From Lachnospiraceae bacterium (GTDB lineage: Bacteria > Bacillota > Clostridia > Lachnospirales > Lachnospiraceae), in contig JAAWOU010000008.1 of assembly GCA_022799755.1 (NCBI GenBank), forward strand, positions 1 through 62,111: a stretch of 62,111 nt of DNA, in the 5' to 3' direction. A program made the translations under genes and the position numbers. Shown here one piece after another: positions 1 through 7,648 of the stretch; position 1 is the stretch's first letter, and each line of letters starts with the position of its first letter. The notes below the pieces were generated by a model. The model had not been told where the DNA came from. It worked only from the letters and a program-made list of their open reading frames with translations, and did no database searches.

Positions 1-69
1 ATAGGGGCGAGGTGCAGGCACAGTGATGTGCACAGCTGACGCCTACTAATAGGACGCGAGCTTAACCAA
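1..69 (+). rRNA. 23S ribosomal RNA, 3' end (partial)
   Basis: The first bases match the conserved 3' end of bacterial 23S rRNA, including the segment ACTAATAGG followed by GCTTAACC near position 67, where the mature molecule normally ends. The gene enters from outside the window. No 5S rRNA can be recognised between here and the first protein gene, so the 5S gene of this operon is either upstream or elsewhere. The exact 3' end is estimated from the E. coli end point. Confidence 0.9.
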
Positions 70-157
70 GGGCAATGGATGTCGGTTCCAATGGCGATGC
101 AACATCGTCAGTCAGTATTCGGTTTTGAGGGTATGGTCTTTAATCAAAGTATGCAGC

Positions 158-213
158 AAAAGAGTTGTTTTGTCTATTCGGATTGGCGGAAATAGACAGG
201 CTGCTCTTTTTTT
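158..213 (+). terminator. Rho-independent terminator of the rRNA operon
   Basis: An outer stem AAAAGAG (158-164) pairs with CTCTTTT (204-210), and an inner stem GTCTATT pairs with AATAGAC. A run of seven T follows. It lies about 90 bases past the 23S end and before the next gene's ribosome site, as expected for the end of the rRNA transcript. Confidence 0.8.
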
Positions 214-293
214 GTATTCGGGTTACGGGCCGCAGCCCGGCTGTGAATTTGACCGACAGGTGAAGCCGCGGGGCGATTTTAAGGAGGAAAGTC

Positions 294-956
294 ATGAAGA
301 TTATGCTGGTGGAAGACAATGAAGCAATCATTATGGGGTTGGAGTACCTGCTTTCCCAGGAGGGATACCAAGTGGTGACGGCCAGGAACATTGCGGAGGC
401 CGGCGCCGTTCTGGCAGGGGAGGAGTGCGCTCTTGTTCTGCTGGACATCGGACTTCCCGACGGAGACGGGTTCGAGCTGTGCCGGAAGATCAAACGCCAG
501 GGGCAGACACCGGTGATATTCCTTACGGCAAAGGAAGAAGAGACGGATGTGGTAAAAGGGCTGGACATGGGAGCCGACGACTATATCATCAAACCTTTCC
601 GAAACAGGGAACTGATCTCACGGATCAGGGGAGTCCTGCGCAGGAGCGGAAAGGGGAATCCGACACTTCGATGCAAAGATGTGTCCCTGAATACGGAGAC
701 CGGCAGAGTGACGCGCTGCGGGGAGGAGATACCGCTGACGAAATTAGAGTACAGGATTCTCAGCGCTATGATGTCATGCCCCGGGAAGCTTTTCACCAGG
801 GATGAGATTTTGTCGGACATCTGGGATATCTCCGGGAATTTTGTCAATGACAATACGCTGTCCGTTACCATCAAGCGCCTCAGGGAGAAACTGGGAGACA
901 ATGAGTGCAGGTTCATTAAGACAGTGCGGGGTATGGGCTACAGAGTGGAGCAGTGA
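294..956 (+). CDS. OmpR-family response regulator
   Basis: A 220-residue DNA-binding response regulator. The receiver domain (about residues 1-118) has the acidic pair E7-D8, phospho-acceptor Asp51 in LLDIGLPDG, and the conserved Lys in the IKPF motif. A C-terminal winged-helix DNA-binding domain (about 125-220) ends in the usual VRGMGYRV. The start is set by AAGGAGG seven bases upstream. The histidine kinase gene follows directly and an ABC exporter lies downstream, so the likely role is to switch on that exporter in response to a cell-envelope signal. The direct repeat at 2273-2291 is a plausible target. The family assignment is certain; the stimulus is unknown. Confidence 0.93.
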   Translation: MKIMLVEDNEAIIMGLEYLLSQEGYQVVTARNIAEAGAVLAGEECALVLLDIGLPDGDGFELCRKIKRQGQTPVIFLTAKEEETDVVKGLDMGADDYIIKPFRNRELISRIRGVLRRSGKGNPTLRCKDVSLNTETGRVTRCGEEIPLTKLEYRILSAMMSCPGKLFTRDEILSDIWDISGNFVNDNTLSVTIKRLREKLGDNECRFIKTVRGMGYRVEQ

Positions 957-973
957 CAGGGGGCGTCAAGGGA

Positions 974-2218
974 ATGAAAATGATATGGAACAAAGAATTG
1001 AAGAGGCTTGCAGGGGCATTTTTGCTGTGCGCTCTGTTGAGCATTTTGGGGATGCACCTGTGCGTGGCCGCTTACGGCAGGGACATGCGAAAGGAGTACC
1101 ATCACCTGCTGGCGGCCGTATTCGGAAATGTGGCTGCGGCATATCCGGAGGTGGCGCAGGAGGAGTTGGTGCGTGTCCTAAACGGCCGGGAAAATGAAGC
1201 GGCAGGTGCGGACATTCTAAAGAGGTACGGGATACTGGAGGCATATGCGGAGGAGTCCTTTGCAGGGCAGGAGAGGCGGCTTCTACTGTTTGGCATAAGC
1301 GCGGACTTTTTTATGCTGCTGTTTTTTTGTGCCGTGGGAATTTGGCTTTACGCTTATTTTAGGCGGCAGCAGGACAAGATTCGGGGACTGACGGACTATA
1401 TGGAGGCCCTGAACCGCAGCGGTTATCGTATGGAGGTGGAGGACAATGCCGACGATGAACTCAGCGGGCTGCGCAATGAACTGTATAAGCTGACGGTATT
1501 TTTAAAGGAACAGGCAGAGAGAGCTCTGGAGCAGAAGCGCATGCTGGCCGATGCCATGGCGGATATATCCCATCAATTGAAGACGCCTCTCACCTCCGCA
1601 ACCGTGCTGTTAGACAATCTGGCGGAGAATGCGGACATGGACAGTGCCGTGAGACAGCGGTTTCTAACCGAGATCACCAGGCAGGTCACGAGCATGTCCT
1701 GGCTGGTGACGGCGATGCTGAAGCTGTCCAGGCTGGACGCCGGCATGGTGGAATTCAAGGGAGGCTGGATTGCCGGAGAGACATTGGTGCAGGAAGTGCT
1801 GCAGCGGCTGGAGATTGCGGCAGAGTGGAAAGGGGTCACCTTTTCGGTAGACTTTCCGGAGGAGATGAGACTGTTCGCGGACAGAAAATGGACAGAGGAA
1901 GCCCTGCTCAATGTCGTGAAGAACGCGGTTGAGCACAGCTATGAAAACGGAGTGGTGGAGATATGCGGGGAGGAGAACGAGGTCTACAGGCAGATTTCCG
2001 TCAGGGACCATGGCCCGGGGATAGGGGAGGAGGCGCGCAGAAATCTGTTTCGGCGTTTTTACCGGGGAAATGCGATCAGGGAAGACAGTGTCGGAATTGG
2101 ACTGGCGCTGTCAAAGGAGATTGTGGAGAGGCAGGGAGGCTTTCTTTCCGTGGACGCCTGCCGAGACGGCGGAACGGTATTTCTGTTTCGGTTTCTGAGG
2201 CAGGAAGAGGGCCGCTAA
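974..2218 (+). CDS. Sensor histidine kinase
   Basis: Membrane histidine kinase of 414 residues that should phosphorylate the preceding regulator. Two membrane segments (about 12-33 and 103-129) flank a short outside domain of about 70 residues. The dimerisation helix carries His200 in SHQLKTP, followed by the N box (NVVKNAVEH) and G boxes (DHGPGIG, GIGLAL) of the ATP-binding domain. I chose ATG 974, which has a G-rich site (958-963) about ten bases upstream. A GTG at 953 overlapping the regulator's stop codon is possible but its ribosome site would be too close. The ligand cannot be read from the sequence. Confidence 0.9.
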   Translation: MKMIWNKELKRLAGAFLLCALLSILGMHLCVAAYGRDMRKEYHHLLAAVFGNVAAAYPEVAQEELVRVLNGRENEAAGADILKRYGILEAYAEESFAGQERRLLLFGISADFFMLLFFCAVGIWLYAYFRRQQDKIRGLTDYMEALNRSGYRMEVEDNADDELSGLRNELYKLTVFLKEQAERALEQKRMLADAMADISHQLKTPLTSATVLLDNLAENADMDSAVRQRFLTEITRQVTSMSWLVTAMLKLSRLDAGMVEFKGGWIAGETLVQEVLQRLEIAAEWKGVTFSVDFPEEMRLFADRKWTEEALLNVVKNAVEHSYENGVVEICGEENEVYRQISVRDHGPGIGEEARRNLFRRFYRGNAIREDSVGIGLALSKEIVERQGGFLSVDACRDGGTVFLFRFLRQEEGR

Positions 2219-2272
2219 AGCACTATGTGCGGAAGCGGGATCAGGAATCCGCCGGCCGGCGAAAAAAATGAA

Positions 2273-2308
2273 AAATGTCACGGAAATGTCATTTTAGCCT
2301 TTTATACT
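2273..2308 (+). promoter_or_regulatory. Candidate response-regulator operator and promoter of the ABC exporter
   Basis: AAATGTCA occurs at 2273-2280 and again at 2284-2291. The 11-base period is typical of tandem OmpR-family binding sites. A TATACT -10 box sits at 2303-2308 with no good -35 hexamer, so the repeats cover the place where -35 should be. This arrangement suits an activator-dependent promoter driven by the upstream regulator. The repeats and -10 are seen directly; regulation is inferred. Confidence 0.55.
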
Positions 2309-2350
2309 GGAATCGTAAGAAAGATATGACTCTGGGAAAGGCAGGAAAAT

Positions 2351-3079
2351 ATGGAAGAGAAAAGGTATATGGAGGACGGGGGCATGGGCTGCGCGGAGAT
2401 TCTGAGGACGGAGCATCTGTGCAAGGTGTACGGAAAAGGAAACAATGAGGTCATTGCGGTAAACGATGCGAATCTTTCCGTGGCCCAGGGAGAGTTCGTG
2501 GCAATCGTGGGAAGCTCCGGCAGCGGCAAGTCCACTTTGATGCATATGATGGGCGGGGTAGACAGACCTACATCCGGCAGAGTGCTCATAGAGGACAATG
2601 ATATCTATCGGATGAATGACGATAATCTGGCGATATTCCGGAGAAGACAGGTGGGGCTTATCTATCAGTTCTACAATCTCATCCCAGTGCTGACCGTGGA
2701 GGAGAATCTGACGCTGCCCTGCGAATTGGATGCAAGAAAGCCGGATCAGGCGCTGGTGGAGGATCTGGCCGGGCTTTTGGGGCTTAGGAAATGTATGAAA
2801 CGCCTGCCCAATGAGCTCTCCGGCGGCCAGCAGCAGCGGGTGGCAATCGGCAGGGCGCTGGTCACGAGACCCGCCATACTGCTGGCGGACGAGCCTACGG
2901 GCAATCTGGACACCCGGGCCGGAAACGAGATCATGAAACTTTTGAGAGCATCCAATCGAAGATACAGACAGACCGTCATTATGATCACCCATAATCTGGA
3001 ATTGGCGAAACAGGCGGACAGAGTCTTAAGCATTGAGGACGGCTGTGTATCCGACAGGGATTGGGAGGTGTGGCAATGA
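2351..3079 (+). CDS. ABC transporter ATP-binding protein (MacB/LolD-like)
   Basis: ATPase subunit of 242 residues for the adjacent FtsX-type permease. It shows Walker A GSSGSGKST, signature LSGGQQQR, Walker B ILLADEPTG and the switch His in MITHN. The family powers export or release of lipids, peptides or antibiotics from the membrane. AGGAAA upstream supports ATG 2351. The stop codon overlaps the permease start in an ATGA arrangement, so the two subunits are translationally coupled. Being next to a two-component system suggests antimicrobial sensing or resistance, but the substrate is not known. Confidence 0.93.
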   Translation: MEEKRYMEDGGMGCAEILRTEHLCKVYGKGNNEVIAVNDANLSVAQGEFVAIVGSSGSGKSTLMHMMGGVDRPTSGRVLIEDNDIYRMNDDNLAIFRRRQVGLIYQFYNLIPVLTVEENLTLPCELDARKPDQALVEDLAGLLGLRKCMKRLPNELSGGQQQRVAIGRALVTRPAILLADEPTGNLDTRAGNEIMKLLRASNRRYRQTVIMITHNLELAKQADRVLSIEDGCVSDRDWEVWQ

Positions 3080-5667
3080 ATGTGCTGAAGAGATGCAGCC
3101 TGCGGTCCATGAAAGAGAACCGCAAGCGCACCGCGGTGACGGTCATAGGAATCATACTTGCCACGGCGCTGATCACTGCGGTAGCCTGCCTGGCGGTGAG
3201 CTTTCGCGTGAGCCTGATCGAGTTTGAGAAACAGCAGAACGGAGATTTCCACTATCATTTCGTGAATGTGGAACCGGAGAATCTGAAATATTTTGAGAAC
3301 AACCTGCAGATCGAAAAATACAGTTTCACAGGAAAGCTTGGATACGCGGTTTTAGAGGGTTGTCAGAATCCGGATAAGCCCTTTCTGTATATCACGGCTA
3401 TGGGGGAAGAGGCGGAATCCGCGCTGTCCTTAAGCCTTGTGGTAGGTCGTATGCCGGAAAACGGGTCGGAGCTTGTAGTGGGCAGACATACGGGCAGCAA
3501 CGGGCTTGTGGAGATAAAGGTCGGAGATCAGCTGACTGTATCACTGGGAGAGCGGCTTTCCGATGACGGACATATCCTGACCCAGTGGAATCCTTATCAC
3601 GGCGATGAGGAGACGTTTCGGCCTGAGACGGAGAAGACCTTTACAGTGGTGGGCATCATAGAGCGGCCCAATGAGGGGGTGGAGCCTGTGACGGCACCAG
3701 GGTACTCGGCGTTTACCCGTCTGGAGGATCAGGAGCAGATCACGGCGGCGGATGTGTACGCCTCCTATACAAAAAAGGCCCTGCGCCATAGAGACCAGGT
3801 GACGGCGGGGATCCTGGGCGTACCCGAGAAACTTTATGTGTACTCGAGGGAAGGGGGAATATGGGAAAGCATTACGGAAGAGGAGGCGCAGCTGATTGAG
3901 AGATTTGCCGGGACGGTTCAGGAGAACTACTGGCTGCTGAAGTGGGAGATGATGCTTTTTTCATCCGGGGTCATGAAGATGATGTACGCCATGTCGACAG
4001 TGGCCGTAGCGGTTATCGTCGTCACCGGCGTGTTCTGCATCCGCAACAGCTTTGTCATATCCCTCACGGAGAAGATGAGACTGTACGGCAGGCTGTCTTC
4101 CGTGGGGACTACGGCAGCGCAGAAGCGCAGGCTGGTCTATTATGAAGCCGGATTCTTATGTATGATCGGAATTCCGCTGGGGGTGGCAGGCGGACTGGCC
4201 GCGTCGGTCATTCTGGTAAAGGGAGTCAGCTTCCTGGTGCTGGAAGCCATGCAGTTTGAACTGGTGTTCGGCGTCTCCGTGCCCATGATACTGCTGGCGG
4301 CGGTCCTGGCGGCAGTCACGGTGTTTCTCTCCGCAAGAGGCAGCGCAAGGCGGGCGGCAAAAATCTCCCCCATCAGCGCCATATGCGCCCATGACACCAT
4401 AAAGCTTGGAAAGCACATTTCCTGTCCGGGATGGATCGAAAGTCTCTTTGGCATCGGAGGGAAGATCGCCTATAAGAATCTGAGGCGGGCCAGAGTAAAG
4501 TACCGCACTACGGTGGTGTCCATTGTGGTAAGCGTAGCCATATTTATCGGCATGACCACCTTTGTGGACCTCATGTCACTGGCTGCGGGAAGCAGCTTCG
4601 GAAGACAGCCTTATCAGCTCTCCGCCGGCATCTACCAGTGGAAATTCTATGACGACGCATTGGCCATTACACAGATGGAGGGCGTGGAAGAGGGGGAGAT
4701 TGTACGGAAAGCAAGGCTGGCGGTGGAGAGGCGCCAGATTCCCTACACGGCGGGGTGGAAAGGAGAAAACGGGGACGGCGCGGAGGAGGTGAGAATAACG
4801 GTCTGTTCTCTGGGAGAGGAAGCCTATGTCCGCTACTGTAAAAAGGCGGGGGTATCCCCGGAGGAGGCGCGGGGGAAAGCTCTGGTGATAGCAGACTACT
4901 ATATGGAAAATACCATGGACGGAAAGACTTATATAGAAGAGGGAAATATCGCGGAATTTAAGCCGGGAGACATATTGTTTGGGACAGGCGAGTCCTCCGG
5001 GGCCAGGATAGAGATTCTCAAGCAGACTACTGCGAAACCCATGCATCTTTCGGACTTGTCCTACAGCAATATACTGCTGATCGTGGACGACGAATTCATG
5101 GACAGCGCTCGGGGACTCCTGAAAGATGACGATATGACGGTCTATGTGAAATGTCAGGATGCGGATGTGATAGAGCAGCGCATCCGAAACGAACTGCAGC
5201 TGCAGCATTTTACCGTGACCAACTACAAGGCGTTTTACAGGTCCCAGAACAGTATGTTTCTGGTAGTGGCGATTTTCCTGTACGGTTTCCTTGCGGTGGT
5301 GGCTCTGATCGGTATCACGAATGTCTTCAATACCATCACCACCAACATGGAGCTGCGGGCCCCGGAATTTGCCATGCTGCGCTCCGTGGGAATGACCGGG
5401 CGGGAATTTCGGCGTATGATATGGCTGGAGAGCGTGTTCTACGCAGGCAAGGCGCTGTGCATCGGCATTCCGGCAGGACTGGTGATATCCGTGCTGTTCC
5501 ACAGAGGCCTGGGGGAGAGATTTGTGACGGACTTTCGGGTTCCGTGGACGGGCATCCTTGTGTCCGCCGCCTCCGTGGCGCTGCTGCTGTATATCATCAT
5601 GCGTTATTCCATGGCCAAGATCAACAAAAGGAATATCATCGACACCATCCGCAATGAAAATATATGA
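3076..5667 (+). CDS. FtsX/MacB-family ABC transporter permease
   Basis: Large permease of 863 residues made of two tandem FtsX-like halves. Each half has one membrane helix, an outside domain of about 220-250 residues, then three more helices, for about eight in total. The C-terminal half has the typical cytoplasmic-loop sequence APEFAMLRSVGMT. ATG 3076 is preferred because GGGAGG lies eight bases upstream; a TTG at 3061 also exists. This layout differs from the ten-helix BceB type found at 59721. The likely role is an efflux or membrane-mechanotransmission pump with the upstream ATPase. No terminator is obvious after it. Confidence 0.9.
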   Translation: MNVLKRCSLRSMKENRKRTAVTVIGIILATALITAVACLAVSFRVSLIEFEKQQNGDFHYHFVNVEPENLKYFENNLQIEKYSFTGKLGYAVLEGCQNPDKPFLYITAMGEEAESALSLSLVVGRMPENGSELVVGRHTGSNGLVEIKVGDQLTVSLGERLSDDGHILTQWNPYHGDEETFRPETEKTFTVVGIIERPNEGVEPVTAPGYSAFTRLEDQEQITAADVYASYTKKALRHRDQVTAGILGVPEKLYVYSREGGIWESITEEEAQLIERFAGTVQENYWLLKWEMMLFSSGVMKMMYAMSTVAVAVIVVTGVFCIRNSFVISLTEKMRLYGRLSSVGTTAAQKRRLVYYEAGFLCMIGIPLGVAGGLAASVILVKGVSFLVLEAMQFELVFGVSVPMILLAAVLAAVTVFLSARGSARRAAKISPISAICAHDTIKLGKHISCPGWIESLFGIGGKIAYKNLRRARVKYRTTVVSIVVSVAIFIGMTTFVDLMSLAAGSSFGRQPYQLSAGIYQWKFYDDALAITQMEGVEEGEIVRKARLAVERRQIPYTAGWKGENGDGAEEVRITVCSLGEEAYVRYCKKAGVSPEEARGKALVIADYYMENTMDGKTYIEEGNIAEFKPGDILFGTGESSGARIEILKQTTAKPMHLSDLSYSNILLIVDDEFMDSARGLLKDDDMTVYVKCQDADVIEQRIRNELQLQHFTVTNYKAFYRSQNSMFLVVAIFLYGFLAVVALIGITNVFNTITTNMELRAPEFAMLRSVGMTGREFRRMIWLESVFYAGKALCIGIPAGLVISVLFHRGLGERFVTDFRVPWTGILVSAASVALLLYIIMRYSMAKINKRNIIDTIRNENI

Positions 5668-5715
5668 AATTTTTAGTAAGATTTGAAGATTATAGTTTCC
5701 TTTTTTGCACAAGTA

Positions 5716-5724
5716 TGTTAAGAT
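5716..5724 (+). promoter_or_regulatory. Possible extended -10 promoter for cheV
   Basis: TGTTAAGAT (TG at 5716-5717, then TAAGAT at 5719-5724) looks like an extended -10 box. The -35 position is poor (TTTCCT). It lies 76 bases before cheV in an AT-rich gap after the permease gene. Weak evidence. Confidence 0.3.
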
Positions 5725-5799
5725 ATTAAGTAATGACAGAAACAGCGGGAACTGTTCCTACTTTGGAAAGGCTCCGGGCAGGAAAGGATATGGGTAGAG

Positions 5800-6711
5800 A
5801 TGGATAGTAAGATATTACTGGAAAATGGAACCAATGAATTGATGATTCTGGAATTTACGCTGGGCGACAACTGTTACGGCATCAATGTGGCGAAGATCAG
5901 AGAGATTACGAAGTACGTGCCCGTTACACCGATTCCCAATTCGCATCCCAGCATAGAGGGCGTGTTCATGCCCAGGGACGTGATGATCACGGCGATCGAT
6001 CTGAAGAATTGTCTGGGGAGAGGAGAATCGGAGCCGAAGGGACTCTTCATCATCACGAATTTCAATAAGCTGGATATTGCGTTCCATGTGGACAATGTCC
6101 TGGGTATCCATACGGTGTCCTGGAGTGAGATCATCAAGCCGGAGGTCACGATCTCCGCCGCGGAGGAGGGTGTGGCAATCGGCATCGTGAAGAAAGAAGA
6201 CAGGCTGGTTATCATCCTCGACTTCGAGAAGATTGTTACGGACATCAATCCCGAGACCGGACTGAAGATTTCCGATATCAATGAGCTGGGAGAGCGGGGA
6301 CGGAGCATGGTTCCGATTCTGGTTGCTGAGGACTCTCCGCTTTTGAACAAGCTGATCGTGGACTGCCTGAAGAAAGCCGGCTACGAGAACCTGATTCATG
6401 TGGAGAACGGAAAACAGGCCTACGATATCATCAGACACTATAAGGAACAGGGAACCCTGCACGACAATGTACAGCTGGTCATTTCCGATATCGAAATGCC
6501 GGAGATGGACGGACACAGGCTGACCAAACTGATCAAAACGGATGAGGCCACGGCGAGAATCCCTGTGGTGTTGTTCTCCTCCCTGGTGAACGAAGAGATG
6601 CGCAGGAAAGGGGAAGCACTGGGAGCAGACGCGCAGCTGTCGAAACCTGAGATAGGCAATCTGGTAAAGATTATAGATCAGCTTATTGTGGAAAGACACC
6701 TGAATATGTAA
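5800..6711 (+). CDS. cheV: Chemotaxis coupling protein CheV
   Basis: Protein of 303 residues with an N-terminal CheW-like domain (about 1-160) and a C-terminal receiver domain (about 170-300) holding the phospho-acceptor Asp in ISDIEMPEMDG and the conserved Lys in LSKPEIG. CheV proteins link chemoreceptors to the CheA kinase and adapt the signal when phosphorylated. Length and domain order match the family. No other chemotaxis or flagellar gene is in the window, so its receptors are encoded elsewhere. The ribosome site before ATG 5800 is modest. The gene appears monocistronic, with its own terminator. Confidence 0.93.
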   Translation: MDSKILLENGTNELMILEFTLGDNCYGINVAKIREITKYVPVTPIPNSHPSIEGVFMPRDVMITAIDLKNCLGRGESEPKGLFIITNFNKLDIAFHVDNVLGIHTVSWSEIIKPEVTISAAEEGVAIGIVKKEDRLVIILDFEKIVTDINPETGLKISDINELGERGRSMVPILVAEDSPLLNKLIVDCLKKAGYENLIHVENGKQAYDIIRHYKEQGTLHDNVQLVISDIEMPEMDGHRLTKLIKTDEATARIPVVLFSSLVNEEMRRKGEALGADAQLSKPEIGNLVKIIDQLIVERHLNM

Positions 6712-6725
6712 AAAAGCTGAAAAGG

Positions 6726-6748
6726 CCGGGACGTCTCCCGGCTTTTTC
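6726..6748 (+). terminator. Rho-independent terminator after cheV
   Basis: GCCGGGA and TCCCGGC form a seven-base GC stem with a short loop, followed by five T. It starts 15 bases after the cheV stop codon. Confidence 0.9.
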
Positions 6749-6817
6749 TTGTAAAAGGATTCCGGACAAGTCTTTTGGAGGCCGGAATATAAGGCTGCGG
6801 AAAGGCATGGATTTGAC

Positions 6818-7597
6818 ATGAGAAATGACGAGATTCTGGAGAAGCTGAGACAGGCGGACATGGTGCTGGTAGGCCTGGGGGAGGAATTTGACGCAGAGGA
6901 TCTCCTGGGGCAGGACGAGAAGTATCTGGCCGGACGCGAGGCGCTCAAGGGCGCGGGTCTGCATTGGCTGACGCCTGCCTGGAACGAATTCTGTCTGGAG
7001 AGATCCGGAAATACGGCGCCGGACAGGGCTCTGGAGAAGCTGGCGGAGATTCTGCGGGGGAAGAATCATTTTGCGGTTTCCGTGTCCACATACAGCAGAG
7101 TGGGGATGCTGGGAAGAGCGGTGATGGTCTGCGGCTCCTGGCAGATGAAGCAATGCGTCCAGGGCTGCAAAGAGACGCTGGAGCCTGTGACGGACCAGGA
7201 CAGAGCCGGACTTAAACGTACTTTTGAGGAGTTGTACGCGGGGCGGGCTTTGCAGGGAGCGCCTGCGCTTCAGGGGATCTGTCCGGTGTGCGGCGGCGCT
7301 ATGATTTTGAACAATGTGTACGCGGAGAACTACAATGAGGAAGGATATCTGGAGCAGTGGAAGCTCTACATGAAATGGCTTCAGGGAACCCTGAATCATG
7401 AGCTGTTTGTGCTGGAGCTGGGAGTGGGCATGCGCTTTCCGTCCGTGATTCGCTGGCCCTTTGAAAAGGCGGCATTTTTTAACCGGAAAGCGTATTTTTG
7501 CAGAATTCACGAAAAGTTGTATCAATTGACCAAGGAAATATCCGAAAAGGGATGCGGAATTTCCAAGAAATCGATTGATTGGCTGGGAGAGCTGTGA
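6818..7597 (+). CDS. Sirtuin-like (SIR2 fold) protein, degenerate
   Basis: A 259-residue protein resembling NAD-dependent SIR2 deacylases. It has an N-terminal ADMVLVGLGEEF strand where sirtuins have a glycine-rich NAD loop, a Cys cluster (105, 113, 117) and CPVCGG (155-160) that could bind zinc, and a late ELGVGMRFPSVIRWPF segment like the sirtuin VVGTSL region. The canonical GAGxS loop and the catalytic NxxxLH motif are not visible, so deacylase activity is doubtful. It may be an NAD or ADP-ribose binding protein. The start has no strong ribosome site. It stands between cheV and a Lys-rich membrane protein with no clear operon partner. Confidence 0.6.
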   Translation: MRNDEILEKLRQADMVLVGLGEEFDAEDLLGQDEKYLAGREALKGAGLHWLTPAWNEFCLERSGNTAPDRALEKLAEILRGKNHFAVSVSTYSRVGMLGRAVMVCGSWQMKQCVQGCKETLEPVTDQDRAGLKRTFEELYAGRALQGAPALQGICPVCGGAMILNNVYAENYNEEGYLEQWKLYMKWLQGTLNHELFVLELGVGMRFPSVIRWPFEKAAFFNRKAYFCRIHEKLYQLTKEISEKGCGISKKSIDWLGEL

Positions 7598-7648
7598 TAA
7601 AATAGGAATGGACTTTTGAGCCAGTAATGAGAAACCGGAGGAGAGAAG

